Shown here: positions 9,484-19,641 of the stretch, one piece after another
Layout of the letters: each line of letters begins with the position of its first letter
How positions within the stretch are numbered: position 1 is the first letter of the stretch
Source of the DNA: Bacteroidaceae bacterium
GTDB lineage: Bacteria > Bacteroidota > Bacteroidia > Bacteroidales > Bacteroidaceae
Assembly: GCA_024398785.1 (NCBI GenBank)
Contig: JAKSIO010000001.1
Location: forward strand, 62,001-126,000
Direction: 5' to 3'
Length of the DNA stretch: 64,000 nucleotides
Notes under the pieces: model-generated
The model's input: the letters and a program-made list of their open reading frames with translations, nothing else
Databases searched by the model: none
Told to the model about the DNA's origin: nothing
Program-made: the position numbers and the translations under genes

Positions 9484-12096
9484 ATGTCACAGCAACAGAC
9501 AGTAACCCCAATGATGAAACAGTTCTTTGACCTTAAGGCAAAGAACCCTGATGCCATTCTTCTGTTCCGTTGCGGAGATTTTTATGAGACATATTCAACT
9601 GATGCCCTTGAGGCATCTGCTATCCTGGGCATTACTCTGACTCACCGCTCAAACGGCCGCGCGTCAGACGGCGAGCCTATGGCTATGGCCGGTTTCCCGT
9701 ATCATGCTCTTGACTCATACCTGCCCAAACTGATCCGTGCAGGAAAACGTGTTGCCATTTGCGATCAGATGGAAGATCCGAAACTGACAAAGAAACTTGT
9801 GAAACGGGCTATTACTGAACTTGTAACTCCCGGAATAACAACAATAGATTCGGTATTGAATGCCAAGGAGAATAATTATCTGGCTTCAGTTTCTTTCCAA
9901 CGTAATATAGTCGGCTTTTCGGTATTGGATATCTCAACAGGATATTTTGCGGTAGCTGAAGGAACAGTTGAGAATATTGACAAGTTGCTAAGCAGTTATG
10001 CTCCCAAGGAAATTCTGATTGAATACGGAACCAAACAGCAGTTCCTGTCTCATTTCCAGGGTAAATATAATTTGTTTGAGATGGCTGACTGGGTATTCAA
10101 ACCGCAGTTTGCCGCTGATAAACTGACTGAACATTTCGGAACTGTTTCCCTGAAAGGTTTTGGTCTTGAAAAAATGGTTGGCGCAACAATTGCCGCAGGT
10201 GCCATTCTGCAATATCTGACAGACACACATCACAATAATCTGCAGCATATTACAACGCTCGGAACCATAGATCAGGATGATTATGTACGTCTTGACAGAT
10301 TTACGGTACGCAATTTGGAATTGGTTAGCGGAAATACCGAAGACAGCGTTTCTCTTTTGGCGACAATAGACAGTACCATATCACCTATGGGAGCGCGACT
10401 GTTAAGGAATCACCTGTTGTTCCCATTGAAAGATCCGGCAAAGATAAACCGCAGACTTGATTGTGTACAGTTCTTTTATGATAACAGTGATGTGGCAGAC
10501 AGTTTGCGCCAGAGCCTGCGCGCTATTGGAGATCTGGAACGCACCATATCCCGTGTGGCATTGGGAAGAATATCTCCAAAAGAGGTCCGTTATTTAGGAG
10601 AATCGTTACAGTCGCTGGTTCCAATAAAGGAATTGCTGACAGGCTGTTCCCAAAATATTATTGCAGAATATGCACAGCGTATTGACCTGTGCGAAAGCAT
10701 ACGTGACAGAATTATAACCGTTGTCAAACCCGATGCCCCTGTACTTATAGCAAAGGGCGGTTTTATAAACAGCGGTGTTGATTCTGAACTTGACGAATTG
10801 CGCTCGCTGTCGCATTCCACAAAACAGTATCTTGTGGAATTACAGCAGCACGAATCGGAAATTACTGGCATCCCATCTTTGAAAATTGCTTATAATAATG
10901 TGTATGGGTATTATCTTGAAGTACGCAACACATATAAAGACAAGGTTCCTCAGGAGTGGGTGCGCAAACAGACTCTTGTAGATGCCGAGCGTTATATTAC
11001 TCCCGAACTCAAGAGCTTTGAAGAAAAAATTCTTGGTGCGGAAGACCGTATTGTTGACATCGAACAACGCATTTTCCAGGAACTTGTCAAGTCTCTGACG
11101 GAATGGGTATCGGTAATAAGACAGAACAGTCAGATTGTTGCATTATTGGATCTGTATTCTTCTTTTGCAGATATTGCACACAGCAACAACTATCACAGGC
11201 CTGTAATAGATGATTCGTTGGTTATAGATATAAAAGAAGGGCGTCATCCGGTTATTGAAAAACAATTGCCTGCCGGTCAGGAATATGTATCCAATGATGT
11301 CCTGCTTGACAGTGAAAAACAGCAGATTCTTATTATCACCGGTCCTAATATGGCAGGTAAATCGGCATTGCTGCGTCAGACGGCACTGATTGCACTTATG
11401 GCGCAGATTGGCAGTTTTGTTCCGGCTGTATCTGCAAGAATTGGAGTTGTGGATAAAATCTTTACCCGTGTGGGCGCAAGCGACAATATATCACTTGGTG
11501 AATCTACATTTATGGTAGAGATGACCGAATCTGCAAATATTCTGAACAATCTGACAGAACGCAGTCTTGTTCTTTTTGACGAGTTGGGCCGCGGCACATC
11601 TACCTACGACGGAATTTCAATTGCGTGGGCTATTGTGGAATACATTCATCAGAAACGCAATGCTCAGGCCAGAACCCTGTTTGCTACCCATTATCACGAA
11701 CTGAATCAAATGGCACAGCAGTTCAAGCGTATCCGCAACTACAATGTTTCTGTAAAAGAAGTTGATGACAGAGTGCTTTTCCTGCGCAAACTGCAACCTG
11801 GCGGAAGCGAGAGTTCGTTCGGTATAAATGTTGCAAAAATTGCAGGTATGCCGCGCTCCGTTATAGATAGGGCTCAGGTTATATTGGATGAGATGGAAAG
11901 TGCGGGCAAAGGCATGGATAAACCCTTGCAGGAGTTGGCAAAAACCGGAGAAGGCTACCAGTTGAATCTTTTTCAGTTGGATGACCCTGTTCTGTCTCAA
12001 ATAAGAGATGAGTTGCTGAATGTTGATGTCAACAATCTCACACCGTTGGATGCATTAAATAAACTAAACGATATAAAGAAATTACTTAAAGGATAA
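9484..12096 (+). CDS. mutS: DNA mismatch repair protein MutS
   Basis: Recognises base mismatches and small loops and recruits MutL. The 870-residue protein carries the MutS1 mismatch-sensing Phe-x-Glu motif at Phe33/Glu35 (CGDFYETY) and the connector and lever/clamp domains. The ABC-type ATPase has Walker A GPNMAGKS at about 620-627, ATP-signature region TFMVEMTE and Walker [13 protein letters not shown]. The helix-turn-helix dimerisation region follows ([10 protein letters not shown]). It lies four bases after the CDF stop and two bases before ychF. It is full length, with no sign of damage. Confidence 0.97.
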   Translation: MSQQQTVTPMMKQFFDLKAKNPDAILLFRCGDFYETYSTDALEASAILGITLTHRSNGRASDGEPMAMAGFPYHALDSYLPKLIRAGKRVAICDQMEDPKLTKKLVKRAITELVTPGITTIDSVLNAKENNYLASVSFQRNIVGFSVLDISTGYFAVAEGTVENIDKLLSSYAPKEILIEYGTKQQFLSHFQGKYNLFEMADWVFKPQFAADKLTEHFGTVSLKGFGLEKMVGATIAAGAILQYLTDTHHNNLQHITTLGTIDQDDYVRLDRFTVRNLELVSGNTEDSVSLLATIDSTISPMGARLLRNHLLFPLKDPAKINRRLDCVQFFYDNSDVADSLRQSLRAIGDLERTISRVALGRISPKEVRYLGESLQSLVPIKELLTGCSQNIIAEYAQRIDLCESIRDRIITVVKPDAPVLIAKGGFINSGVDSELDELRSLSHSTKQYLVELQQHESEITGIPSLKIAYNNVYGYYLEVRNTYKDKVPQEWVRKQTLVDAERYITPELKSFEEKILGAEDRIVDIEQRIFQELVKSLTEWVSVIRQNSQIVALLDLYSSFADIAHSNNYHRPVIDDSLVIDIKEGRHPVIEKQLPAGQEYVSNDVLLDSEKQQILIITGPNMAGKSALLRQTALIALMAQIGSFVPAVSARIGVVDKIFTRVGASDNISLGESTFMVEMTESANILNNLTERSLVLFDELGRGTSTYDGISIAWAIVEYIHQKRNAQARTLFATHYHELNQMAQQFKRIRNYNVSVKEVDDRVLFLRKLQPGGSESSFGINVAKIAGMPRSVIDRAQVILDEMESAGKGMDKPLQELAKTGEGYQLNLFQLDDPVLSQIRDELLNVDVNNLTPLDALNKLNDIKKLLKG

Positions 12097-12098
12097 CT

Positions 12099-13199
12099 AT
12101 GGCACTTCAATGTGGTATTATCGGACTACCTAATGTTGGAAAATCAACACTTTTCAATGCCTTGTCAAGCGCAAAAGCTCAGGCAGCAAATTTCCCGTTC
12201 TGTACTATTGAACCTAATGTGGGTACAATAACAGTTCCGGATGAACGTCTTTCAAAACTGGCTGAACTTGTGCATCCGGACAGAATAGTCCCTGCTACAG
12301 TTGAAATAGTTGATATTGCAGGTCTTGTAAAAGGTGCAAGCAAAGGAGAAGGTTTAGGAAATAAATTCCTTGGAAATATTCGTCAGACCGATGCCGTTAT
12401 TCACGTACTGCGTTGTTTTGACGACGATAATGTGACACATGTTGACGGAAGTGTTGACCCCGTACGCGACAAAGAAATTGTTGACATGGAGCTGCAGATA
12501 AAAGACCTTGAAAGTATTGATCAGAAAATGCAGAAAGTTTCCAAACAGGCTGCTGTCGGAGACAAGTCGGCAAAACAGATAATGAATGTGCTTACCGCTT
12601 ACAAGGATGCTCTTTTGCAAGGCAAGTCTGCGCGTACCGTTACTTTTGAGTCTAAAGAAGAGCAGGCAATAGCAGCAGATCTGTTTCTGCTTACTGCAAA
12701 ACCTGTATTGTATGTCTGCAATGTAGACGAGGGTAGTATTGCCGGAGGAAATGCATACGTTGAACAGGTCCGCCAGGCAATCAAGGACGAAAATGCAGGT
12801 CTTCTGGTGGTTGCGGCCAAAATTGAATCCGAAATAGCTGAACTTGAGTCTTATGAGGACCGCCAGATGTTCCTTGAAGAGATAGGACTGAAGGAAAGCG
12901 GTGTATCCAGAATAATCAAAGCCGCATACACTCTGTTGGGTCTTGAAACCTATATTACTGCCGGTCCTATGGAAGTGAAAGCATGGACCTACAAGCGCGG
13001 TTGGAAAGCTCCGCAGTGCGCCGGTGTAATTCATACCGATTTTGAGAAAGGCTTTATCCGTGCTGAGGTGATTAAATATGATGACTATATTCAGTATGGT
13101 TCTGAGGCCGCTGTACGCGATGCCGGAAAACTGAATGTTGAGGGTAAGGATTATGTAGTTCAAGACGGAGATATTATGCATTTCAGATTTAATGTATAA
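12099..13199 (+). CDS. ychF: Ribosome-binding GTPase/ATPase YchF
   Basis: A universally conserved Obg-family P-loop protein that binds ribosomes and usually prefers ATP. Its 366 residues match the family. G1 is GLPNVGKSTLFNAL near the N terminus, followed by FPFCTIEPNVG (switch I) and VDIAGLVKGASKGEGLGN (G3/switch II). The G4 position has the Asn-rich YVCNVDE found in YchF instead of NKxD. The C-terminal TGS domain contains KAWTYKRGWKAPQCAGVIH. It follows mutS by two bases. Confidence 0.96.
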   Translation: MALQCGIIGLPNVGKSTLFNALSSAKAQAANFPFCTIEPNVGTITVPDERLSKLAELVHPDRIVPATVEIVDIAGLVKGASKGEGLGNKFLGNIRQTDAVIHVLRCFDDDNVTHVDGSVDPVRDKEIVDMELQIKDLESIDQKMQKVSKQAAVGDKSAKQIMNVLTAYKDALLQGKSARTVTFESKEEQAIAADLFLLTAKPVLYVCNVDEGSIAGGNAYVEQVRQAIKDENAGLLVVAAKIESEIAELESYEDRQMFLEEIGLKESGVSRIIKAAYTLLGLETYITAGPMEVKAWTYKRGWKAPQCAGVIHTDFEKGFIRAEVIKYDDYIQYGSEAAVRDAGKLNVEGKDYVVQDGDIMHFRFNV

Positions 13200-13213
13200 C
13201 TTTAAGGAGTCTT

Positions 13214-14062
13214 ATGAATCAGTTTCTGTCCATAATATGGAATCCGCCAGTTGAAGCGTTTACTCTGCTAGGCTTGCCAATTCGTTTTTACTCTTTGTTT
13301 TGGGTAATAGGATTGATATGCGCCTATTTTCTGGTAAAAAAACTCTATCAGGAACAGAAACTTGCTTCCAAACAGTTTGAACCGCTGTTCCTGTATTGTT
13401 TTATCGGAATCCTTGTAGGAGCACGTCTTGGTCATTGCATATTCTATGAACCGGAATATTATTTTGCTTCGTTTCCAAACTTTCTGGAAATGCTTCTGCC
13501 CATTGAATTCACCGGTAGCGGAGTAAGGCTTACTGGTTATCGCGGACTTGCAAGTCATGGTGGCACAATTGGTATTTTTGTCGGTTTGTGGCTTTATTGC
13601 AGAAAACAGAAACTGTCATTGTTACGGGTTATAGATATGGTATGTATAGCAACACCTGTAACTGCGGCAGCCATCCGTTTGGGAAACCTTATGAATTCGG
13701 AGATTGTGGGCAAGCCTACCGGGTCGGATGCCGGTTTTGTATTTGCGCAATTGGGAGAGGACTTTCCGCGTTATCCGGCACAATTATATGAAGCTCTTGC
13801 TTATCTTGTGATATTTGCGGTAATATATATGATTTACAGGAAACATAAAGATTGGGTTGGCAGCGGTTTCTACTTTGGATTCTGCATAGCATCAATATTC
13901 CTGTTCCGTTTCTTTATTGAATTTTGTAAAGAGGTGCAGTCTCCATGGGAAAAAGGCCTGGCGCTTGACATGGGACAGTTGCTCAGTATTCCGTTTGTAA
14001 TAGCAGGCGCATGGCTTATTGTGCATGCATTCAAGACTATCAGGAAAGATAATAAGAAATAA
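13214..14062 (+). CDS. lgt: Prolipoprotein diacylglyceryl transferase
   Basis: Transfers diacylglycerol from phosphatidylglycerol to the lipobox Cys of prolipoproteins in the inner membrane. The 282-residue polytopic protein holds the Lgt signatures: GARLGHCIFYEPEYY, GLASHGGTIGIF (HGG motif) and RLGNLMNSEIVGKPT. A better than usual Shine-Dalgarno (AAGGAG) precedes the ATG. It sits 14 bases after ychF, probably in the same transcript. Confidence 0.95.
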   Translation: MNQFLSIIWNPPVEAFTLLGLPIRFYSLFWVIGLICAYFLVKKLYQEQKLASKQFEPLFLYCFIGILVGARLGHCIFYEPEYYFASFPNFLEMLLPIEFTGSGVRLTGYRGLASHGGTIGIFVGLWLYCRKQKLSLLRVIDMVCIATPVTAAAIRLGNLMNSEIVGKPTGSDAGFVFAQLGEDFPRYPAQLYEALAYLVIFAVIYMIYRKHKDWVGSGFYFGFCIASIFLFRFFIEFCKEVQSPWEKGLALDMGQLLSIPFVIAGAWLIVHAFKTIRKDNKK

Positions 14063-14083
14063 AGTTTTAATATTTACAAAAAA

Positions 14084-15565
14084 ATGAGTTATCCAAGAAT
14101 TTCTGCCGAACAGGCAGCCAGTTATGTAAAAAACGGTTTTAATGTTGGTTTAAGCGGTTTTACACCTGCGGGAACTCCGAAAGCTGTTACCCGTCAGATA
14201 GGTCAGATGGCACATGAACTCCATGAGCAGGGTAAAGAATTTAAGATCAGCCTTTTTACAGGTGCTTCAACCGGTGATTCGTGTGACGGTATTCTTTCAC
14301 GTGAACATGCAATTAAATATCGCGCACCGTATACAACAAACAAGGATTTCCGTACAGCAGTCAATGCCGGAGAGATTGCCTACAACGATATGCATCTTTC
14401 ACACATGGCGCAGGAATTGCGATATGGATTCTTCGGTAAGCTTGATATTGGAATTATTGAGGCATTTGATGTTACAGATGACGGTAAAATTTATGTAACT
14501 GCCGGAGTTGGTATTGCACCTACTGTAGCGCGTCTTGCCGATAAACTTATTATTGAATTGAATGCAGCTCATGCACGCTGTGCTAAGGGCCTTCACGATA
14601 TATACGAGCCATTGGATCCTCCTTACAGAAGAGAAATTCCTATTTTCAAACCAAGTGACCGCGCAGGAAAGGAATACATCCAAGTGGATCCTTCAAAGAT
14701 TCTTGGTATTGTTGAGGTTAATATTCCTGACGAGGCCCGCGGCTTTACAGAACCAGATGAAGTAACCCAGCAGATAGGTCAGAATGTAGCTCAGTTCCTT
14801 ATCCGCGATATGAAACGCGGTATTATTCCAAGCTCATTCCTTCCGTTGCAGAGCGGCGTTGGAAATGTTGCGAATGCCGTTCTTGGTGCTCTTGGTCAGG
14901 ACCCTTCAGTTCCTGCATTTGAAATGTATACCGAGGTTATCCAGGATTCAGTTATTGAACTTATGCGTCAGGGACATTGCAAATTCGGTTCAACCAGCTC
15001 TTTGTCAGTCAGCAATGAAACTCTGCAGAGTGTGTATGAAGATATGAACTTCTTCAAGGACAAACTGGTGCTGCGTCCTACAGAAATTTCAAACAGTCCG
15101 GAAATTGCACGTCGTCTTGGTCTGATCTCAATGAATACTGCGCTTGAAGCTGACATTTACGGTAATGTCAATTCAACACATGTAAGCGGTGTCAAGATGA
15201 TGAACGGTATTGGCGGTAGCGCCGACTTTACGCGTAACGCATTTATCTCTATCTTCTCTTGTCCTTCTGTTGCAAAAGGCGGCAAGATCAGCGCTATTGT
15301 TCCTATGTGTTCACACATTGATCATAATGAACATAGTGTCAATATACTCATCACGGAACAGGGTGTTGCTGATTTACGTGGCAAATCTCCTGTAGAGCGT
15401 GCTAAGTGTATAATTGAAAATTGCGCTCATCCGGATTACAGACAATTGTTGTGGGATTATCTGAAGATCTCACTGAAAGGCCAGACACCACATGCGCTTC
15501 AAAAAGCCTTTGCAATGCACATTGCTTTGGCAGAAAAGGGTGATATGCATCTTGCAGAATTCTGA
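14084..15565 (+). CDS. Acetyl-CoA hydrolase / succinyl-CoA:acetate CoA-transferase
   Basis: A cytosolic class I CoA-transferase of the Cat1/AarC/ScpC group. In Bacteroidales this family is expected to move CoA between succinate, acetate or propionate in fermentation. The 493-residue protein has an N-terminal CoA-transferase domain starting PRISAEQAASYVKNGFNVG. Near residue 355 is LEADIYGNVNSTHVSG, whose Glu matches the residue that forms the glutamyl-CoA intermediate in AarC. GIGGSADF and ITEQGVADLRGKSP follow. Hydrolase and transferase annotations are hard to separate by sequence; transferase is favoured by the conserved motif. A strong terminator follows. Confidence 0.88.
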   Translation: MSYPRISAEQAASYVKNGFNVGLSGFTPAGTPKAVTRQIGQMAHELHEQGKEFKISLFTGASTGDSCDGILSREHAIKYRAPYTTNKDFRTAVNAGEIAYNDMHLSHMAQELRYGFFGKLDIGIIEAFDVTDDGKIYVTAGVGIAPTVARLADKLIIELNAAHARCAKGLHDIYEPLDPPYRREIPIFKPSDRAGKEYIQVDPSKILGIVEVNIPDEARGFTEPDEVTQQIGQNVAQFLIRDMKRGIIPSSFLPLQSGVGNVANAVLGALGQDPSVPAFEMYTEVIQDSVIELMRQGHCKFGSTSSLSVSNETLQSVYEDMNFFKDKLVLRPTEISNSPEIARRLGLISMNTALEADIYGNVNSTHVSGVKMMNGIGGSADFTRNAFISIFSCPSVAKGGKISAIVPMCSHIDHNEHSVNILITEQGVADLRGKSPVERAKCIIENCAHPDYRQLLWDYLKISLKGQTPHALQKAFAMHIALAEKGDMHLAEF

Positions 15566-15585
15566 TAATTAAGGAATAATCCCAT

Positions 15586-15637
15586 AAAAAAGCAGTCCGT
15601 TTTCGTTTTTTTTGAAAACGGATTGCTTTTTTTTTAT
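15586..15637 (+). terminator. Strong rho-independent terminator
   Basis: The arm at 15586-15604 (AAAAAAGCAGTCCGTTTTC) pairs with 15614-15632 (GAAAACGGATTGCTTTTTT), with a T-rich loop and a T run after it. It closes the transcript of the CoA-transferase gene. Part of its right arm overlaps the -33 box of the next promoter. Confidence 0.9.
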
Positions 15638-15653
15638 ATTTTTTTTATATTTG
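15622..15653 (+). promoter_or_regulatory. Putative promoter of the first HTCS gene
   Basis: ATTG at 15622-15625 and TATATTTG at 15646-15653 are separated by 20 bases, matching the Bacteroides promoter. The -33 box lies in the right arm of the upstream terminator hairpin. The -7 box is 30 bases before the ATG at 15684. Confidence 0.5.
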
Positions 15654-15683
15654 TAAAATGCATATTTTGCAGATGGTGGAAAA

Positions 15684-18600
15684 ATGGGAATGAAGGTTAT
15701 CAGGGCATTATTCTTAATGCTGGTTTTGTTATGTGCGGAAATATCGCAGGCTGCAATAGTTCAATACAGGAACATTCTGCAGAAAAACGATGTCCAATCT
15801 CTAACTTATGATGAATACAACCGCCTTTGGGTGGGCTATGCCAACGGTTTCAGTATAATAAACAATTCAATTGTAACCAGTTATTCATCTGTTGAGATTG
15901 ATGGTTCTGAAGAGATTATTTACAATGTCCGGTTGATAGTTCCGTTTGATGACGAGGCATTGATAATTACTCAGGATAAACTTCTTCTATACAATGCTGT
16001 TTCAGAATCGTTCTCTGAGATTCTTTTGTCAGGAAACAGCATTGCTCCCGATGCCGCCTGTCTGAAAGGAAATCTTGTTTATCTGTATTATGGCGCTGAA
16101 AATTGTCTGGTAAGCTATGATATTCATTCTGGGGTGATTACGATTATATCAACATTCAATGATTATGATCATTTTGCATTCACAAAGATTGTTGATGCAA
16201 ACCAGGAGCAGGATATTCTTTTATTGGCTGAAGAAAACAGAGGTGTTTACGAATATTCCATATCTTCAGGCCGGTTGCGTCATATCGATTCCATTCCAGA
16301 AGACATTGTTCCATCAACATTGACTGTTTTCAATGGAAATGTTTATCTGTCTTCAACAAACAATGGACTGAACTGTTATTCAATAAATCAGGACTATAGG
16401 CTGATAGCGCAGTATTCGGAAACTTCTCCAAGCAAGATTACCAGTAATGCGGTAACATCCTGCTGTATAGATGCCACAGACAATCTGCTTTATATTGGAA
16501 CTGATGATGGCGGAGTGAATAAGCTTGATCTGGTGTCCGGTACTGTTCTGGCAGTTTATAATTCACCGTTGACGCATTCCATTTCCGGTATATGTAATAT
16601 TGGGCCAAAATCCGTAATATGTTCCTTGTCCAACAATGGTTTGGTAAGCATTCAGGAGACATTTGTCAAAATACTTTCAAAAACATCTCCTGATGAAAAT
16701 TCAGTTCTTTCAAACAGTTCTGTTTTTTCAATACTTCCTTTCCCGAACGGCCATATTTACCTTGGTACGGATGGCGGAGGAATAAATTCAATAGTGGTCA
16801 ACAAAGAGGATAATTCAATAATATCATATGCTTATCCTGCAACCAGGTCCGAGAATGTGACTTCAATGGCAGTATATGACAGCCACAGAATAATATGCGT
16901 TGTCAAGCATAAGGGTTTTTTTCTGTTTGACGTTGACAAGAAATCGTTTGAACGGATCAGATTTCCGTTCATTGATGAACATATGTACAGAAAACGGAGC
17001 TTTGACAATCTGATGGTGACTGGAAACGGCGATTTTGGATTTTATATTCTGAATGCCGGTAATGACAATTTCTGTTATTCTCCCCAAACAGGAAAATATG
17101 AAAAGTTCACATATCAGATGGACGGCTCGGTTGATTGGATACATTCCGCACATTCAAGTCAGTATCATACAATATTCCAAACAGATAACGCATTGTATGA
17201 AATCAACAACAGGACTTTGCGTGTACGGCAATTATATAAATTGAAAGAACATACACAACATATTACCTGCTCTAATCTTATTCAGGATGGCAGTGTGTTG
17301 TTCGCAGTAAATAAAACACTTTACCGCTATAGTACCAACCGTTCAGAACTGTTTGAACTCTGTACCCTTGAGAATAAAAACGCCTCAATAAGGTCAATAT
17401 GCAGATATAAGGACGGCTCCATATGGATGACTCTGTCAGATGGCGATGTTGTAAGTTACCAGATTGAGGACAACACTTTTATCAATTATCCGGCATCGGA
17501 TTTTGAAGATAATACATTTACAAGTTCATTTTCATTCAACTATGACGATTATCTGTTTTTCCCGGGTATTTCCGGTCTGCTTGCGTTAAATCCGTCAAAC
17601 AAGAATGATTTTATTGTAAAATCAGTTATCCCGGTATCTGTAGTCTCAATGACGGTGAATGACACTCCTGTAAAATTGAATAAAAAGAATGTTGTCAGGG
17701 CTCAGTCATCGCAAAATCTGGCAATCAGGATTCTTATTGAAAACGGTGATCCGCTACGTGCAAATATGATCCGCTACACATTGCGGTCTACCCTGAATGA
17801 TGATGTTTTTGAGATTGAATCCAAGAATCCGTACCTTGAGATTCCAAGATTGAAGCAGGGCCGGTATTCTTTATATGTTTCGGTAAAGAGTCTTTATGGT
17901 TGGCAGAAACCTGAAAAGATTGCGACTCTTTTTGTTCATCGCAGTTTGTTTCTTGCTCCTATAGCTGTTATACTTTATGTCATTATTTTCATAATTGTAG
18001 TGATAATGATATACAGGTATTATCAGAACAAAAAAATCAGAGCAATGGAGTATTCAAAATTTGAATACAATCAGGAACGTAGTGATAAGAAAATTGAAAG
18101 AATGGGGCGTATTGTACATGATCTGCGCTCTCCGCTTCTTATTGTTATGAACAGAATTAATTCAGTACTTCCTTCTTTGAAAGATGACCAGCAGACTTAC
18201 AACAAATTACATGCTTCGTTGTCGCAGATTGATAAGATGTCTGAAATGATAACGTCGGTCCTGAAACAGATGAACAGTGATAATGTGGAGGAGCAGATAG
18301 TCTTGAAATATATCAGGCTGAATGACTGGATTAACGAGGCTATACAGAATTTCAGCGTTCGTTGTGAATCTAAGGGACTGACAATTAAATTTATTGCTGA
18401 TGCATCTTTGAGTGTGGTTAATATTGATGAGACTTGTCTTGAATCCTGTTTTAGAAATCTGATGACCAATGCCATCAAGTATAGCGACAGTGGGCAGATT
18501 ACAGTTTCAACGCGCCGTTCTTCAGGCCGGTTCAGAATTTCTGTTTCTGATCAGGGTAGAGGATTCAGTTGTGATGCTTCTGAATTATTCAATAAGTATT

Positions 18601-19430
18601 ACAGAGAGAATTCAGATGATAAAGTGCAGGGATTTGGTATAGGCCTGTCTTCTGTTAAGGCAATTACAGACTTTTTGGGAGGAGCGGCCGGTGCTGAGAA
18701 CAATAAGGATTGTGGTGCTACTTTCTGGTTTGAATTTCCTTTTATGGACAATGATGAAGAAAAAATTTCGCTCCCTCAGTCTGCATTATTCAATTTTGAT
18801 ACCACCAAGTATTCTTTGCTGATAGTTGATTCTGATGCTGAGAATGTGAACTATCTTTCCAAAGAGTTTAAGTTCTTATTCAATAAAATAATGAGTGTCA
18901 ATAGTTATGATGCTGCATTTGATTATTTGAAGGATAATGAAACTCATATGATATTGTGTTGTGACAACATAAGCGATGTCAGCGGAAAGGATTTCTGTTC
19001 GGCCATAAAGAACCGTCTGTCAGTAAGCCATATTCCGGTAGCATTGTATTCAGAAAGAATAGAACATCTTCTTAAGATTGATCCCCTTAGGAAAGACAAA
19101 CCGGACTTTATGTTCAGTAAACCGTTTGACGTAAAGAGAATTTATCAGAGCATAAAGGATATTCTGATTAAAAGGAGGCTTATCAAGGACAAGTTCATTC
19201 TTAATAAAAAACTGCCTGTTTCCGAGTGCGAAACTTTCAGCGTAGCTGATGAACGTTTTGTTCTTGAACTGAACAAGTTTCTTATGGAGCAAAAAGGAAG
19301 ACATGAAGGACGTTTGACATTGTCAGCTGTTGGAGAACAGCTTGGAATCTCTGCAGAAATGCTTGTATTCAAAATAAAGGTCCTGACTGATCTGGATGCC
19401 AATGATTTTATCGTTGAGCAGACTGCATAA
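15684..19430 (+). CDS. HTCS-like hybrid kinase 1: active-looking kinase, half AraC domain
   Basis: A 1248-residue hybrid two-component protein. Order: signal peptide (1-24); periplasmic Reg_prop propeller (to about 660) with LYIGTDDGGVNKL and IYLGTDGGGINSI; Y_Y_Y-type domain; one membrane helix (about 755-778); HisKA with VHDLRSPLLIV and phosphoacceptor His812; HATPase with Asn929 (LMTNAIKYS), DQGRGF and GFGIGLSSV; receiver; C-terminal AraC-like part. The kinase looks competent. The receiver keeps Asp1094 and the Lys of SKPF. The second Asp of its acidic pair is Ser (VDSD), and MMP is lost. The AraC domain stops after the first helix-turn-helix (LSAVGEQLGIS...DFIVEQTA), so DNA binding is doubtful. 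The sensor ligand is unknown, and no polysaccharide locus is adjacent. Confidence 0.85.
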   Translation: MGMKVIRALFLMLVLLCAEISQAAIVQYRNILQKNDVQSLTYDEYNRLWVGYANGFSIINNSIVTSYSSVEIDGSEEIIYNVRLIVPFDDEALIITQDKLLLYNAVSESFSEILLSGNSIAPDAACLKGNLVYLYYGAENCLVSYDIHSGVITIISTFNDYDHFAFTKIVDANQEQDILLLAEENRGVYEYSISSGRLRHIDSIPEDIVPSTLTVFNGNVYLSSTNNGLNCYSINQDYRLIAQYSETSPSKITSNAVTSCCIDATDNLLYIGTDDGGVNKLDLVSGTVLAVYNSPLTHSISGICNIGPKSVICSLSNNGLVSIQETFVKILSKTSPDENSVLSNSSVFSILPFPNGHIYLGTDGGGINSIVVNKEDNSIISYAYPATRSENVTSMAVYDSHRIICVVKHKGFFLFDVDKKSFERIRFPFIDEHMYRKRSFDNLMVTGNGDFGFYILNAGNDNFCYSPQTGKYEKFTYQMDGSVDWIHSAHSSQYHTIFQTDNALYEINNRTLRVRQLYKLKEHTQHITCSNLIQDGSVLFAVNKTLYRYSTNRSELFELCTLENKNASIRSICRYKDGSIWMTLSDGDVVSYQIEDNTFINYPASDFEDNTFTSSFSFNYDDYLFFPGISGLLALNPSNKNDFIVKSVIPVSVVSMTVNDTPVKLNKKNVVRAQSSQNLAIRILIENGDPLRANMIRYTLRSTLNDDVFEIESKNPYLEIPRLKQGRYSLYVSVKSLYGWQKPEKIATLFVHRSLFLAPIAVILYVIIFIIVVIMIYRYYQNKKIRAMEYSKFEYNQERSDKKIERMGRIVHDLRSPLLIVMNRINSVLPSLKDDQQTYNKLHASLSQIDKMSEMITSVLKQMNSDNVEEQIVLKYIRLNDWINEAIQNFSVRCESKGLTIKFIADASLSVVNIDETCLESCFRNLMTNAIKYSDSGQITVSTRRSSGRFRISVSDQGRGFSCDASELFNKYYRENSDDKVQGFGIGLSSVKAITDFLGGAAGAENNKDCGATFWFEFPFMDNDEEKISLPQSALFNFDTTKYSLLIVDSDAENVNYLSKEFKFLFNKIMSVNSYDAAFDYLKDNETHMILCCDNISDVSGKDFCSAIKNRLSVSHIPVALYSERIEHLLKIDPLRKDKPDFMFSKPFDVKRIYQSIKDILIKRRLIKDKFILNKKLPVSECETFSVADERFVLELNKFLMEQKGRHEGRLTLSAVGEQLGISAEMLVFKIKVLTDLDANDFIVEQTA

Positions 19431-19434
19431 AAAA

Positions 19435-19462
19435 TGAAGGCCGGATGCGAATCCGACCTTCA
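19435..19462 (+). terminator. Stable hairpin after HTCS gene 1, possible terminator
   Basis: A 12-base-pair stem with one mismatch runs from TGAAGGCCGGAT (19435-19446) to ATCCGACCTTCA (19451-19462), closed by a GCGA (GNRA-type) tetraloop. It begins five bases after the stop. The T tract after it is short and delayed (CTGCACTTTT), so it may be a terminator or an mRNA 3' stabilising structure. Confidence 0.6.
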
Positions 19463-19477
19463 CTGCACTTTTCGGTG

Positions 19478-19523
19478 GTACCAAATTTTTATTCAACGAA
19501 TAAACAAAAAAACTATTTGGCAC
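19478..19523. repeat. Nested inverted repeats between HTCS genes 1 and 2
   Basis: The outer arms GTACCAAAT (19478-19486) and ATTTGGCAC (19515-19523) pair with one mismatch. Inside them, TTTATTC (19488-19494) and GAATAAA (19498-19504) form a perfect 7-base stem with a 3-base loop. The rest of this 211-base spacer is AT-rich with no gene and no clear TAnnTTTG. The repeat could be an operator or an mRNA structure; its function is not known. Confidence 0.5.
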
Positions 19524-19641
19524 AAAAATATAGTATGAAAATGATACTTGCTAATTATTTGAATTAATAAATGTTTAGAATAATCCAATTATAGAATTTT
19601 TTATTAAGTTTTTTTGAATTCTTTATTTTTTTGAGCGGATA

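Noticed and set aside
12354..13181. 275-codon minus-strand open frame antisense to ychF
   Set aside because: It lies fully inside a highly conserved gene, its product has no recognisable motif and is rich in Phe/Asn/Tyr as expected from antisense reading, and it has no promoter of its own.
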